Source of the DNA: BRH-c25 sp964447145
GTDB lineage: Bacteria > Bacillota > Clostridia > Lutisporales > Lutisporaceae
Assembly: GCA_964447145.1 (NCBI GenBank)
Contig: CAYURW010000017.1
Location: forward strand, 1 to 31,558
Length of the DNA: 31,558 bases
Direction of reading: 5' to 3'
The notes under the pieces are model-generated. The model worked only from the letters and a program-made list of their open reading frames with translations. It was not told where the DNA came from and ran no database searches. A program made the translations under genes and the position numbers. Shown here piece by piece: positions 16,030 through 22,781 of the stretch (position 1 is the first letter of the stretch; each line of letters opens with the position of its first letter).

Positions 16030-16119
16030 TTAAGTATATTTCTTTTTTTCTTTCTTGACTTTATCTGTCTTAGGCTTTTTCTTCTCTTCACTCTTCGGTT
16101 TGGGATTCTTACCGCCCAT
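16030..16119 (-). CDS. 29-aa lysine-rich peptide
   Basis: A short frame from ATG 16119 to TAA 16030 encodes a highly basic 29-residue peptide: MGGKNPKPKSEEKKKPKTDK followed by VKKEKKKYT. Twelve or more residues are lysine, with prolines near the N-terminus. A GGAGGG ribosome site lies 6 nt before the ATG, better than expected by chance. It lies 30 nt before the purC start codon. It could be a real nucleic-acid- or ribosome-binding microprotein, or a leader peptide for purC. The A-rich sequence alone makes lysine codons likely, so the ribosome site is the main evidence. Confidence 0.5.
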   Translation of the reverse strand: MGGKNPKPKSEEKKKPKTDKVKKEKKKYT

Positions 16120-16202
16120 TTCATTCCCTCCTAGTAATCTAAATTATTGTTGGCAAATATTATATTTAATATTATACAACAATTATGGAGCATATGAAAT
16201 AC

Positions 16203-16235
16203 AAAATCTGTTTAAGCATCGCTGAAACAGATTTT
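16203..16235 (-). terminator. Terminator of cysK
   Basis: An 11-bp near-perfect stem, AAAATCTGTTT / AAACAGATTTT, with an 11-nt loop sits just after the cysK stop codon. In the minus direction it is followed by TTTTGTATTT. Confidence 0.8.
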
Positions 16236-16247
16236 TATTACTATCCT

Positions 16248-17150
16248 CTATATTAGAGAAGTACTGAAGTATCTTTCCACTCTGTCGGGCAAAACAGTTG
16301 CAATATTTTTATCCTTGCCGTATTTTTGTGCTATCATCATTGATGCCCAAACATTAGCTCCCGAGGAGGTCCCGGTGAGAATACCCATCACTTTGGCCAA
16401 GCTCCTGGCTGTTCCAATGGCATCGTCATCTGTAACTTGAATTACTCCATCGATCAAGCTGACGTCCAGGACTTTGGGAATAAAACCGTCACCTATACCC
16501 TGTATTTTATGCAGTCCGGGTTCATGGCCCAGGAGAGCAGATACATTCTTGGGTTCTACCGCTATTATCTCTGCCTTCGGATTCTTTTCCTTTAAAAACC
16601 TTCCGACACCTCCCAATGTTCCGCCACTGCCCAAACCTGAAATAAAGAAGTCAACCTTGCCCTCCATTTGATCCCAGATTTCGGGGGCTGTTGTAAGATA
16701 GTGAATCTCAGGGTTGTCAGGATTCTCAAACTGCTGAGGAACAAAAATATTGGGATCCGCTGCTTTGCATCTCTCAACTTCGGCCACCGAACCGCCGATG
16801 CTTTCCTCAGCATTGGTCAGGATCAAATCCGCTCCCAGAGCAAGTATTATTTTCTTTCTCTCTTCACTCATGTTTTCCGGCATTACTATTGCGACCTTAT
16901 ATCCTTTTTGGACGCCGGCCAGGGCAATACCTATCCCGGTGTTCCCCGATGTAGGCTCCATGATTGTCATACCGGGTTTTAGTGAACCTCTTTTTTCCGC
17001 CTGTTCGATCATATATTTCGCTACTCTGTCTTTGATGCTTCCCCCGGGATTCAAGTATTCAGCTTTGGCAAAAATATTTGACCCTGTAAGCTTCTTCAGG
17101 CTAACCATAGGCGTGTTTCCTATAATATCCAAAATGTTTGTTGTTATCAC
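16248..17150 (-). CDS. cysK: Cysteine synthase (O-acetylserine sulfhydrylase)
   Basis: A PLP enzyme that makes cysteine from O-acetylserine and sulfide. It has 300 aa, usual for the family. The PLP lysine is K40 in NPGGSIKDRVA. The substrate loop EPTSGNTGIGIALA, the PQQFENPDNPEIHY stretch, the glycine-rich GLGSGGTLGG phosphate loop and LTGTSSGAN near residue 265 are all present. It has no cystathionine beta-synthase regulatory domain. The start is GTG at 17150 with a GGGG site about 9 nt upstream; the next Met is residue 15, too far in. A separate promoter (17277-17305) and a terminator suggest a single-gene unit. No cysE is adjacent. A sigma-A-driven leader of about 120 nt could carry regulation, but I see no T-box or S-box. 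Confidence 0.94.
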   Translation of the reverse strand: MITTNILDIIGNTPMVSLKKLTGSNIFAKAEYLNPGGSIKDRVAKYMIEQAEKRGSLKPGMTIMEPTSGNTGIGIALAGVQKGYKVAIVMPENMSEERKKIILALGADLILTNAEESIGGSVAEVERCKAADPNIFVPQQFENPDNPEIHYLTTAPEIWDQMEGKVDFFISGLGSGGTLGGVGRFLKEKNPKAEIIAVEPKNVSALLGHEPGLHKIQGIGDGFIPKVLDVSLIDGVIQVTDDDAIGTARSLAKVMGILTGTSSGANVWASMMIAQKYGKDKNIATVLPDRVERYFSTSLI

Positions 17151-17276
17151 CTTATCTACCCCTTTACAAAATTTGTAGTCTCATATATCTTATGCATATA
17201 CACTGCAGGATAGCCTGTATACCCCACGGGCAGCAATAATCCGATACATGAATTTTGATTCTTATTCTCTTCCTAT

Positions 17277-17305
17277 ATTATATTGACAAAACCTTATTTT
17301 GCAAA
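17277..17305 (-). promoter_or_regulatory. Sigma-A promoter of cysK
   Basis: On the minus strand TTTGCA, 17-nt spacer, TATAAT. The -10 box is perfect. The start would be near 17270, giving a leader of about 120 nt with a small ATACAGG/CCTG...TGTAT hairpin. Confidence 0.5.
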
Positions 17306-17307
17306 TA

Positions 17308-18267
17308 CTATAATAGAAATTTCCACTGTATGTTTTCAGGCTGTCTTATATGCTGATGACGCAGAACAGGAATTCGATACTTTTCTCCAAGGGCCCTTAC
17401 CAAATCCTTATAACAGGCTTTCATTTTGTCATGGAATACTATCGCCTCTATGCCTCCTTCAATTGCGTCCGCCGCCGCAGATGCAAATGCAAGCCCGTGC
17501 TCTTCTTCATATTCACCGGCCACAAGCCATTGATTGGCTATAATATGGGAAATACCTAAACCGTTGCCCTCCCATTGCGTAAGTGCAGCCTGTGCGAAAT
17601 TTGGGTCAAAGTGAATGCCCCCGACACAAAGAAGATTATGAACCCTCTTACCATCACTGTCGAACACATGGGTCAAAGCGCCGGCCAAGGCTTCGCAGGC
17701 AGCCCGATCGGTCCAGCTTCCTTCCTCGCTCCCCACTTCTATATCAACCATCGGCACCGGATATTTCAGTATCAGCTCCGGAGGGCTTCCGCCCACAGCA
17801 GTACCCGACCAATGGGTCGCCTCAGTAACCGTACTGTAGCCTTCCAACCCCATATTCTGGCGGTTGCTTTCCATTGCAAGCAGTATATTTCTCATGTACG
17901 CGGGGTTGGCCGGACCATATATGCCCCCATTGACATCCCCTATGGTATGTATCGTCAGCACCCTGGGAGGTGCACTGGCTCCTTCATGCCAGGTTATCAT
18001 CCCTGAAAAATCAAAATCAGCAAATTTTTCATTCATTTCCGTCAGATATCTCGGATAATCCCAGCATATGGGAATTTCCGATTGTGCAAAATAGTATTCG
18101 TTGCCTGTTTCGTCATGATGCACCATAACCTTGCGGTTGTCAAAGGACATTTCCGCGGGTTTCAACAGGCCTTTTCCGTCCAGTATCTCCCACACTTTAT
18201 GGGAGACTGTCCCCGGCCGGCCTTCATTTGTGCAGATGTAATACACAACCTTTTTACTGTTCAGCAT
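17308..18267 (-). CDS. D-aminoacyl-tRNA deacylase, DTD2/GEK1 (archaeal/plant) type
   Basis: A protein of 319 aa resembling the archaeal/plant DTD2 family (PF04414), which removes D-amino acids wrongly attached to tRNA. Diagnostic segments are YSTVTEATHWSG (compare EATHHGP in archaeal DtdA), PMVDIEVGSEEGSW near the middle, and LLCVGGIHFDP, corresponding to the family's GGGHYAP. Some catalytic-region residues differ (THWSG for THHGP; GIHF for GHY), so activity may be altered. Bacteria normally use the unrelated DTD1. The open frame reaches 18324, but a GAGGAGC site 6 nt before the ATG at 18267 selects the shorter start. It lies between cysK and a DprA-like gene, all on the minus strand but with separate spacing. 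Alternative reading: a divergent, non-tRNA hydrolase of the same fold. Confidence 0.75.
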   Translation of the reverse strand: MLNSKKVVYYICTNEGRPGTVSHKVWEILDGKGLLKPAEMSFDNRKVMVHHDETGNEYYFAQSEIPICWDYPRYLTEMNEKFADFDFSGMITWHEGASAPPRVLTIHTIGDVNGGIYGPANPAYMRNILLAMESNRQNMGLEGYSTVTEATHWSGTAVGGSPPELILKYPVPMVDIEVGSEEGSWTDRAACEALAGALTHVFDSDGKRVHNLLCVGGIHFDPNFAQAALTQWEGNGLGISHIIANQWLVAGEYEEEHGLAFASAAADAIEGGIEAIVFHDKMKACYKDLVRALGEKYRIPVLRHQHIRQPENIQWKFLL

Positions 18268-18344
18268 AATATTGCTCCTCATATAGTAGTAATTGCAATC
18301 CTTAGCAAAATGCATATCAAGCATTGTATCCTATAACACAATGC

Positions 18345-18373
18345 GCAGACTGCCCCCGGTATGCCCTGTCTGC
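18345..18373 (-). other. Stem-loop between the DprA-like and DTD2-like genes
   Basis: GCAGAC (18345-18350) pairs with GTCTGC (18368-18373) around a GC-rich loop. There is no U-tract, so it is an uncertain terminator or processing element. Confidence 0.3.
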
Positions 18374-18385
18374 TTCCGCTAACAT

Positions 18386-19330
18386 TCATAAAAACCTTAA
18401 TTGTCCATCCCTATGGGAATTCGCTTCTGAAAACAAATTTGGATTCTCCAGTGATCTTATATGACTAAATGAATCCAAAGCCAGGGTTCTCACTTTATCT
18501 GCACCCATGCCATCAGCCAAATCCTTATTAAAACCAAGCTGCCTGTTGTTTTCATCCATCTCTCTGTCATACATTACATATCTATCTATCCCATATTTTT
18601 TTGCAGCCTCCATTGCATGGCGTGAACCGCAATTCCCTTCTCCTTTTCTATAGCTGGCAATTAAAATAATCGTCTTTGAAAACATTGCCTGTAATCGATC
18701 TCTTTCAATAAACCGGTTAATCGCTTCATATTTTGAGGTAGTATCTCTATAATACTCAGATACCAATAAACCCCCTTTTTCGACTATCTCTTCGGCAAGG
18801 CACCGGTTCTCTGCAGGATACACCCTGCTTAATTGTGACGGCAAAATCGCAATCGTTTTCCCATCTGCTTCCACGCAGGTTTTGTGGGCTGCCGTGTCAC
18901 AGCCCAAGGCCAATCCGCTTACTATTGCAAGGCCGCTTTTAACAAGCTCCCTTACTATATCTGTTTCTCTTTTAATAATCCCTTCCTCCGGATCAGTCAT
19001 TCCTATTACTGCCACATTATTGTTCAAGTCGTGCAGCAATGCCAAATCGCCCCTGTAAAACAGCAAATACGGTTTGTCTCCTTTGTTCTTAACCCTGCTA
19101 TTAATAACCGGGAAATCATCATCATAAACACAAACAATCCCTTCCTCGCTACCTGACAGATCAAGTTCTTTCAGTAATTTCCCCGATAACTTAACAACTC
19201 TGTCATCATCCAAAACTTCCTTTTCAAGCTTCTCTCTGTCTGAAAAGCTTCCCCAGAACCTAGCATTTGTTTTTATTATGCCGCATTCTTTTGCAGCCAG
19301 CAGCTTTAATGCAATATCTGAATACTTCAT
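18386..19330 (-). CDS. Stand-alone DprA/Smf-like protein
   Basis: A 314-aa protein with a DprA-type Rossmann core: VAVIGMTDPEE, then IVSGLALGCDTAAHKTC, AILPSQLSRVYPAENRCLAEEI, GLLVSEY and FIERDRLQAMFS, then KTIILIASYRKGEGNCGSRHAMEAAKKYG. DprA loads RecA on single-stranded DNA during transformation, and paralogues exist with unknown roles. Here the usual SGTR-type motif reads VIGMT, and an unusual 90-residue C-terminal segment replaces the common winged helix. It is not beside topA, sms or rnhB as housekeeping dprA often is, so it may be a paralogue. The ATG at 19330 has a perfect AGGAGGG site. It appears to be a single gene. Confidence 0.8.
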   Translation of the reverse strand: MKYSDIALKLLAAKECGIIKTNARFWGSFSDREKLEKEVLDDDRVVKLSGKLLKELDLSGSEEGIVCVYDDDFPVINSRVKNKGDKPYLLFYRGDLALLHDLNNNVAVIGMTDPEEGIIKRETDIVRELVKSGLAIVSGLALGCDTAAHKTCVEADGKTIAILPSQLSRVYPAENRCLAEEIVEKGGLLVSEYYRDTTSKYEAINRFIERDRLQAMFSKTIILIASYRKGEGNCGSRHAMEAAKKYGIDRYVMYDREMDENNRQLGFNKDLADGMGADKVRTLALDSFSHIRSLENPNLFSEANSHRDGQLRFL

Positions 19331-19488
19331 TAGACCCTCCTATATGTTTAGTGCATAGCATATTCCCAAATTTCTATTTATATAATTTATGGAATAAACA
19401 CTAATGAAGATTTGTTTCAACCTAAATAAAATCAAGGTAACAGAAATTTTTTAGTGATTCTTAAACAGATTATGTGTGGAATTGCACT

Positions 19489-19516
19489 ATACTCTTATGG
19501 AGTACACTAAGAGTAT
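19489..19516. other. 9-bp inverted repeat between ykvI-type and DprA-like genes
   Basis: ATACTCTTA / TAAGAGTAT with a 10-nt loop. It follows the ykvI-type... dprA-like gap and lies just beyond the stop codon of the membrane-protein gene at 19536; the DprA-like gene starts at 19330. It may be a weak terminator for the membrane-protein gene or an operator for the next gene. Confidence 0.4.
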
Positions 19517-19535
19517 TCTATATAGTATAACATAA

Positions 19536-20609
19536 TTAGAATTGATGTTTAATCCCCTTATATGCCACACAGCCAATAAAAATCAACCCTATATACCCTT
19601 CCAGTGGGTAAAAGAAGCCTACAAGCTCAGCAAAGGAGAACAGACTCAAAACATAAGCAAAAATTGCTATAAGAATCGCAAATATTCTGTTCCCCTTATC
19701 CCCGCCATATGCGAATCTGCTGCATACAGACCACATCATTGCGGAACAGGAGGAAAACATTCCTAATATTAATATTACCGAAAAAACCGCCCCGAATCCA
19801 TAAGATACTTTCCTTGCCAGATATAACATTGGAATCGCCGATGAGGCAAGATATTCAGAATTTAGTAAAATTGCAGAATTCATTATTGCAATTGCCACTA
19901 TTACAGTAACAGCTCCAAAGATGGCTCCATATTTTGCATCTTTCCTGCTATCCGCCGACATGCCCAGTCCTGTAAAATAAACGCTGCCGCTAACAAAGCT
20001 TAACGAAAGATAAAGAACAGAACTAATGATCCAATGGGGTGCCGGCCTCGATTCACTCAAAATAGATCCGTATTTGGACACCTCCGTAAAAGCCTTAAAC
20101 TCATTGATTACTGTATAGACTCCAACAAATAACGTAAAAATAATAATAATGGGTCCTATGGTGGAAACAATTTTGATAAGCTTTTCAAATCCAATCAAAT
20201 AAGCACATAAAACCATTACGGTCATTATGGCAGAACCAATATAGCGATTGGTTCCATAAAACTCATAAAACGTCGTACCGGCTCCGGATATCAAAACAGG
20301 CATTATCAATATCAGTGTGGAAGGAATCAACCAAGAATAGAATGCCCCCAGTTTTTCGCCACAAAAGTATTTACACTGATTAAAGGGCATTTTGGCCTTG
20401 TTTTCGTATCCTGTAACCAACAAAACCTGTCCAAAAAATAAAAAGCCAAATAAATTCAGAATAACGACCCCATAGCTTAAGTATCCATAGCTTGTAAAGA
20501 ACTGCAATATTTCCTGTCCTGTTGCAAATCCTGCGCCTATTGTCCATGCTATAAAAGCCCCGGCAAACTTAACTACATTTCTTTTATTGCATTTTTCCTG
20601 TGCTTCCAT
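19536..20609 (-). CDS. YkvI-type membrane protein (LeuT-fold carrier)
   Basis: A 357-aa integral membrane protein resembling Bacillus YkvI, an uncharacterised member of the amino acid/polyamine/organocation-like superfamily. The first helix has the family-typical FAGAFIAWTIGAGFATGQEILQFF, with a broken helix around GAGFATG as in LeuT-fold carriers. About ten further hydrophobic stretches follow, with a short polar loop YGGDKGNR near the end. There is no cleavable signal peptide. The ATG at 20609 has AGGAG too close and a GGGGA about 8 nt upstream. The transported substrate is unknown. It is flanked by hairpins and probably monocistronic. Confidence 0.85.
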   Translation of the reverse strand: MEAQEKCNKRNVVKFAGAFIAWTIGAGFATGQEILQFFTSYGYLSYGVVILNLFGFLFFGQVLLVTGYENKAKMPFNQCKYFCGEKLGAFYSWLIPSTLILIMPVLISGAGTTFYEFYGTNRYIGSAIMTVMVLCAYLIGFEKLIKIVSTIGPIIIIFTLFVGVYTVINEFKAFTEVSKYGSILSESRPAPHWIISSVLYLSLSFVSGSVYFTGLGMSADSRKDAKYGAIFGAVTVIVAIAIMNSAILLNSEYLASSAIPMLYLARKVSYGFGAVFSVILILGMFSSCSAMMWSVCSRFAYGGDKGNRIFAILIAIFAYVLSLFSFAELVGFFYPLEGYIGLIFIGCVAYKGIKHQF

Positions 20610-20912
20610 GCTCCTATCCCCAATCCTTTATGTACATGTATGGTTAGACCGCTAATTCTCCCCCCCCACAAGTGGTAAAAGGCCATCCCTTTAGATGGTC
20701 TTTTTATTTAATAGCCTGCAGTATGACTTCCGGCTCTGCGTTCAGATGCTTTTGTATGCTTTTGCATACTTCTATATACTTCTATACTTCTATGCTTATG
20801 TTTACTTCTGCACACTTCTATATACTTCTATATTTCTATATTATATCATAATTATATCGTAAATCCGAAAGGATTTATGATATCCGCCCATGTGCGTTTT
20901 GTGCAGAAAAAA
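20610..20912. repeat. AT-rich spacer with degenerate ACTTCTATA tandem repeat
   Basis: No gene was found. From about 20746 to 20845 the plus strand holds a run of imperfect copies of ACTTCTATA / ACTTCTATAT with a period of 8-10 bases (for example at 20768, 20778, 20786, 20815 and 20825), with diverged TTTACTTCTGC and ATGCTTTTG copies. The region continues in pure AT-rich sequence to 20870. A period near 10 could bend DNA, but random decay by slippage is equally likely. Confidence 0.6.
20681..20705. terminator. Bidirectional terminator upstream of the YkvI-type gene
   Basis: GGCCATC / GATGGTC form a 7-bp stem with a CCTTTA loop. It is followed by TTTTT on the plus strand and by CCTTTT on the minus strand. 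Confidence 0.65.
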
Positions 20913-21248
20913 TCACTCAAATATCGGTTCAACATGCCCTTTTATCAATTCTATCCTATCCTTAATCCCTAGCTTAAAAAAGGCAGCAATGGAAACAACA
21001 ATTTTTTTCTTTGTATTGACATAGATCACATTTCCTACATCCCCCATAGCTGAATATCCATCATTCTCTACCCACCATAGATATCCGTATGAAAGGTTGA
21101 GTTCTTTCCATTGGCAATTTTCCTTCGTGCTCTCTTCCACCCATCCTGGCGATATAATTTGTTTCCCATCCCATATTCCGCCATTCAGATATAATTGACC
21201 TATATAAGCGGCAATTATTCTATACGCTTCTATTGCAATGAAGAAAAA
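20913..21248 (-). pseudogene. C-terminal fragment of a beta-lactamase-family serine hydrolase
   Basis: Only the last 100 or so codons of a CubicO/beta-lactamase-class-C-like serine hydrolase remain. Recognisable are IGQLYLNGGIWDGKQIISPGW (upstream end), then LSYGYLWWV, GYSAMGDVGNVIYVN and KIVVSIAAFF before the stop at 20913. The frame is closed by a TAA at 21249, just before where the homologous region would need to go on. The active-site SxxK and YxN parts are missing altogether, and no ribosome site is present. It is therefore a dead remnant. It sits in the decayed zone of the window. Confidence 0.8.
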
Positions 21249-21323
21249 TTACTGCAAGGCTGCTCCAACCTTTGCCTCTAAGGCTATATATGCTCTAATT
21301 TCATTATTCATAATAACAAGATT

Positions 21324-21443
21324 TCAATGGGGGGTTTTGCACACATGCAAAAACCTACTCAAGCGTTTCAACGAAGCTGGAGATATGCTCACCACCTGTT
21401 GAACAACGAGAACAACGCCCGCCACTTTAGAAGTGGGGGCCAT
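21324..21443 (-). CDS. 39-aa ORF coupled to the methyltransferase stop (or structured RNA)
   Basis: Four nt after the methyltransferase stop a 39-codon frame begins (MAPTSKVAGVVLVVQQVVS then ISPASLKRLSRFLHVCKTPH). Its ribosome site GAGGTGAT overlaps the upstream stop, so translation could be coupled. The peptide has a short hydrophobic segment and a basic tail. The same DNA is rich in hairpins: CCACTT/AAGTGG at about 21424-21437 and GGTTTTTGCA/TGCAAAACC at about 21332-21356, and CCCCCACTTCTAAAGTGG resembles right-end hairpins of IS200/IS605 elements. So it may be a peptide gene or the scar of a mobile-element end. I do not recognise a family. Confidence 0.4.
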   Translation of the reverse strand: MAPTSKVAGVVLVVQQVVSISPASLKRLSRFLHVCKTPH

Positions 21444-21447
21444 CTTA

Positions 21448-22119
21448 TCACCTCGTAATAATAAGGAAAACACTGGATTCATCAACCTCTGTGACCTCAT
21501 ATGCAAGACCCGAAGTCTTCCCAATATGATTCATGTCATCTAAGGAATGCGTTGCAGCGCGAAAACCATCTTTACATACAATGATCCCATCCTTGGTTTT
21601 CTCCATATCGATTTCCCCCAGCAGGCCTTTTTCTGACTGTTCCAGAAACCATGCAAGGCGATGTTCCCAAAACTTAGCGCTATAGCTGCTGAAGAATGCC
21701 TTTCCTTTATTCGAAAGAAGGCCGGTGACTTTCTTTATGAATTCAACCGGCTCTGCCTTCATAGCTGACAAACCGTTTTGCAGACATAATATTACATCAA
21801 ATGACTCTTGAAATTGAAGGTTATGTGCATCCATAACCATTAACTTCGCATTAGGCATATCATTTAAATATTCTTTGCCGAAATCCATATTGTCCTTTGA
21901 GATGTCAATACCAACTATAGATTTGCAGCCGGGTGCCAATTCCTTAACAATACGTCCATAACCGGCCCCTAACTCCAGCACATTCTCTGTTCCATGCAAA
22001 TAATTCCTGACAAAGGAAATTTCGGATTCAAGGTATTGTCTTACTCTTGGATATTTTGTTTGATAAACCTGATATAGTTTTTGTGCATTTAGGTTTTGAG
22101 CGTAATAATTATATTTCAC
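21448..22119 (-). CDS. Class I SAM-dependent methyltransferase
   Basis: A 223-aa methyltransferase with a seven-strand Rossmann fold. Motif I is NVLELGAGYGRIVKEL near residue 46, motif II is SIVGIDIS, then LMVMDAHNLQF and FDVILCLQNGLSAM (motif IV-like), and the frame ends in VTEVDESSVFLIITR. The substrate is not given by sequence. The start is GTG at 22119 with a strong AAGGAGGGG site. It is flanked by fragments on both sides and by a tiny coupled ORF downstream, so it may be a survivor of a larger accessory element. Confidence 0.88.
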   Translation of the reverse strand: MKYNYYAQNLNAQKLYQVYQTKYPRVRQYLESEISFVRNYLHGTENVLELGAGYGRIVKELAPGCKSIVGIDISKDNMDFGKEYLNDMPNAKLMVMDAHNLQFQESFDVILCLQNGLSAMKAEPVEFIKKVTGLLSNKGKAFFSSYSAKFWEHRLAWFLEQSEKGLLGEIDMEKTKDGIIVCKDGFRAATHSLDDMNHIGKTSGLAYEVTEVDESSVFLIITR

Positions 22120-22199
22120 TTAACCCCTCCTTCTCTCTTCTGCGGAAACAGGAAGAATATGTACCAACTCAACAATGAATTATTCTTATTATCAGAAGG

Positions 22200-22461
22200 T
22201 CATTTTATCCATTCTCTAATGGGCACAAGCAGATCAAGCTGTAAATCCTCCGGTTCTGTGTTATTCGAATAGATATGGTTCACATAATTGAGGCGCTCCT
22301 CAAGCAGTCCGCACAAAACTGTCAACCATCATATAGGCATGAGTCTCGGGATCAGATACTGTCCCAAACTCCGTAGAAATTGAAAATGACAGCTCCAAAT
22401 AATTCTGATAGAACGAAATTGTCAAAATACACACTATCAAGTAAATAAAAGGAGCTGTCAT
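22200..22461 (-). pseudogene. Frameshifted remnant of unrecognised protein
   Basis: The minus strand reads MTAPFIYLIVCILTISFYQN, then YLELSFSISTEFGTVSDPET and HAYMMVDSF from ATG 22461, and stops near 22300. One base shift near 22312 joins it to CGLLEERLNYVNHIYSNNTE, PEDLQLDLLVPIREWIK and a TGA at 22200. Both halves look like natural protein sequence, so I read this as a decayed C-terminal part of one gene. The family is not recognised. The ATG is not preceded by a ribosome site. Confidence 0.45.
22386..22461. repeat. 11-bp inverted repeat ATGACAGCTCC / GGAGCTGTCAT
   Basis: Perfect arms at 22386-22396 and 22451-22461 flank 54 bases. It could be a regulatory operator or a mobile-element end. 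The right arm contains a GGAG that would serve a 22-codon plus-strand ORF at 22463-22531. No transposase was seen. Confidence 0.4.
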
Positions 22462-22781
22462 AATGAAAGTATATCAAGATAATGAGAAATCCGTCAATGG
22501 AGCCATAGAAATAATAAATGGCAATGCTTGAAAAGCAAGTTGACGATGCTTAGATGCACACACCGCTCCAGAGCAATTGCATCCGGCAACCCAAGGCACG
22601 CACGCTTCTTGCCCCTGCCCTACGTCCCGCAGTGTGAGTGCTTTGTTCAATGATATATCCGAAATATGCCATACTGAATCTGAACCTGTAACATGGGTAT
22701 AAATCTCCATCCGCAAAGCTTTGCGGCCTCTTTAACAGCCTTTGGAGTCGCTTCCTTTTCAGTGTATTTCACAATTTTCTG
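22462..22781. other. Non-coding or decayed spacer after the stalk-protein gene
   Basis: About 320 bases without an intact gene. A minus-strand frame (22474-22716) includes MEIYTHVTGSDS, reminiscent of the tyrosine-containing C-terminus of phage integrases, but the surrounding sequence does not support this well. A 22-codon plus-strand ORF (MKVYQDNEKS...) with a GGAG site lies at 22463-22531. Neither is called as a gene. Confidence 0.4.

Noticed and set aside
15927..16124. 65-aa minus-strand frame overlapping purC's start
   Set aside because: Its ATG is 5 nt upstream of the ATG of the 29-aa peptide and reads an implausible arginine/lysine string into purC in the wrong frame; the 29-aa frame fits the ribosome site equally well and ends before purC.
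17151..17270. T-box or S-box riboswitch in the cysK leader
   Set aside because: The leader of about 120 nt is too short and no specifier loop, T-box or S-box core sequence was seen.
22474..22716. Possible phage integrase tail (MEIYTHVTGS, resembling the tyrosine-containing end of tyrosine recombinases)
   Set aside because: Only about eight residues resemble an integrase; sequence before and after, in all frames, shows no Arg-His-Arg motifs.
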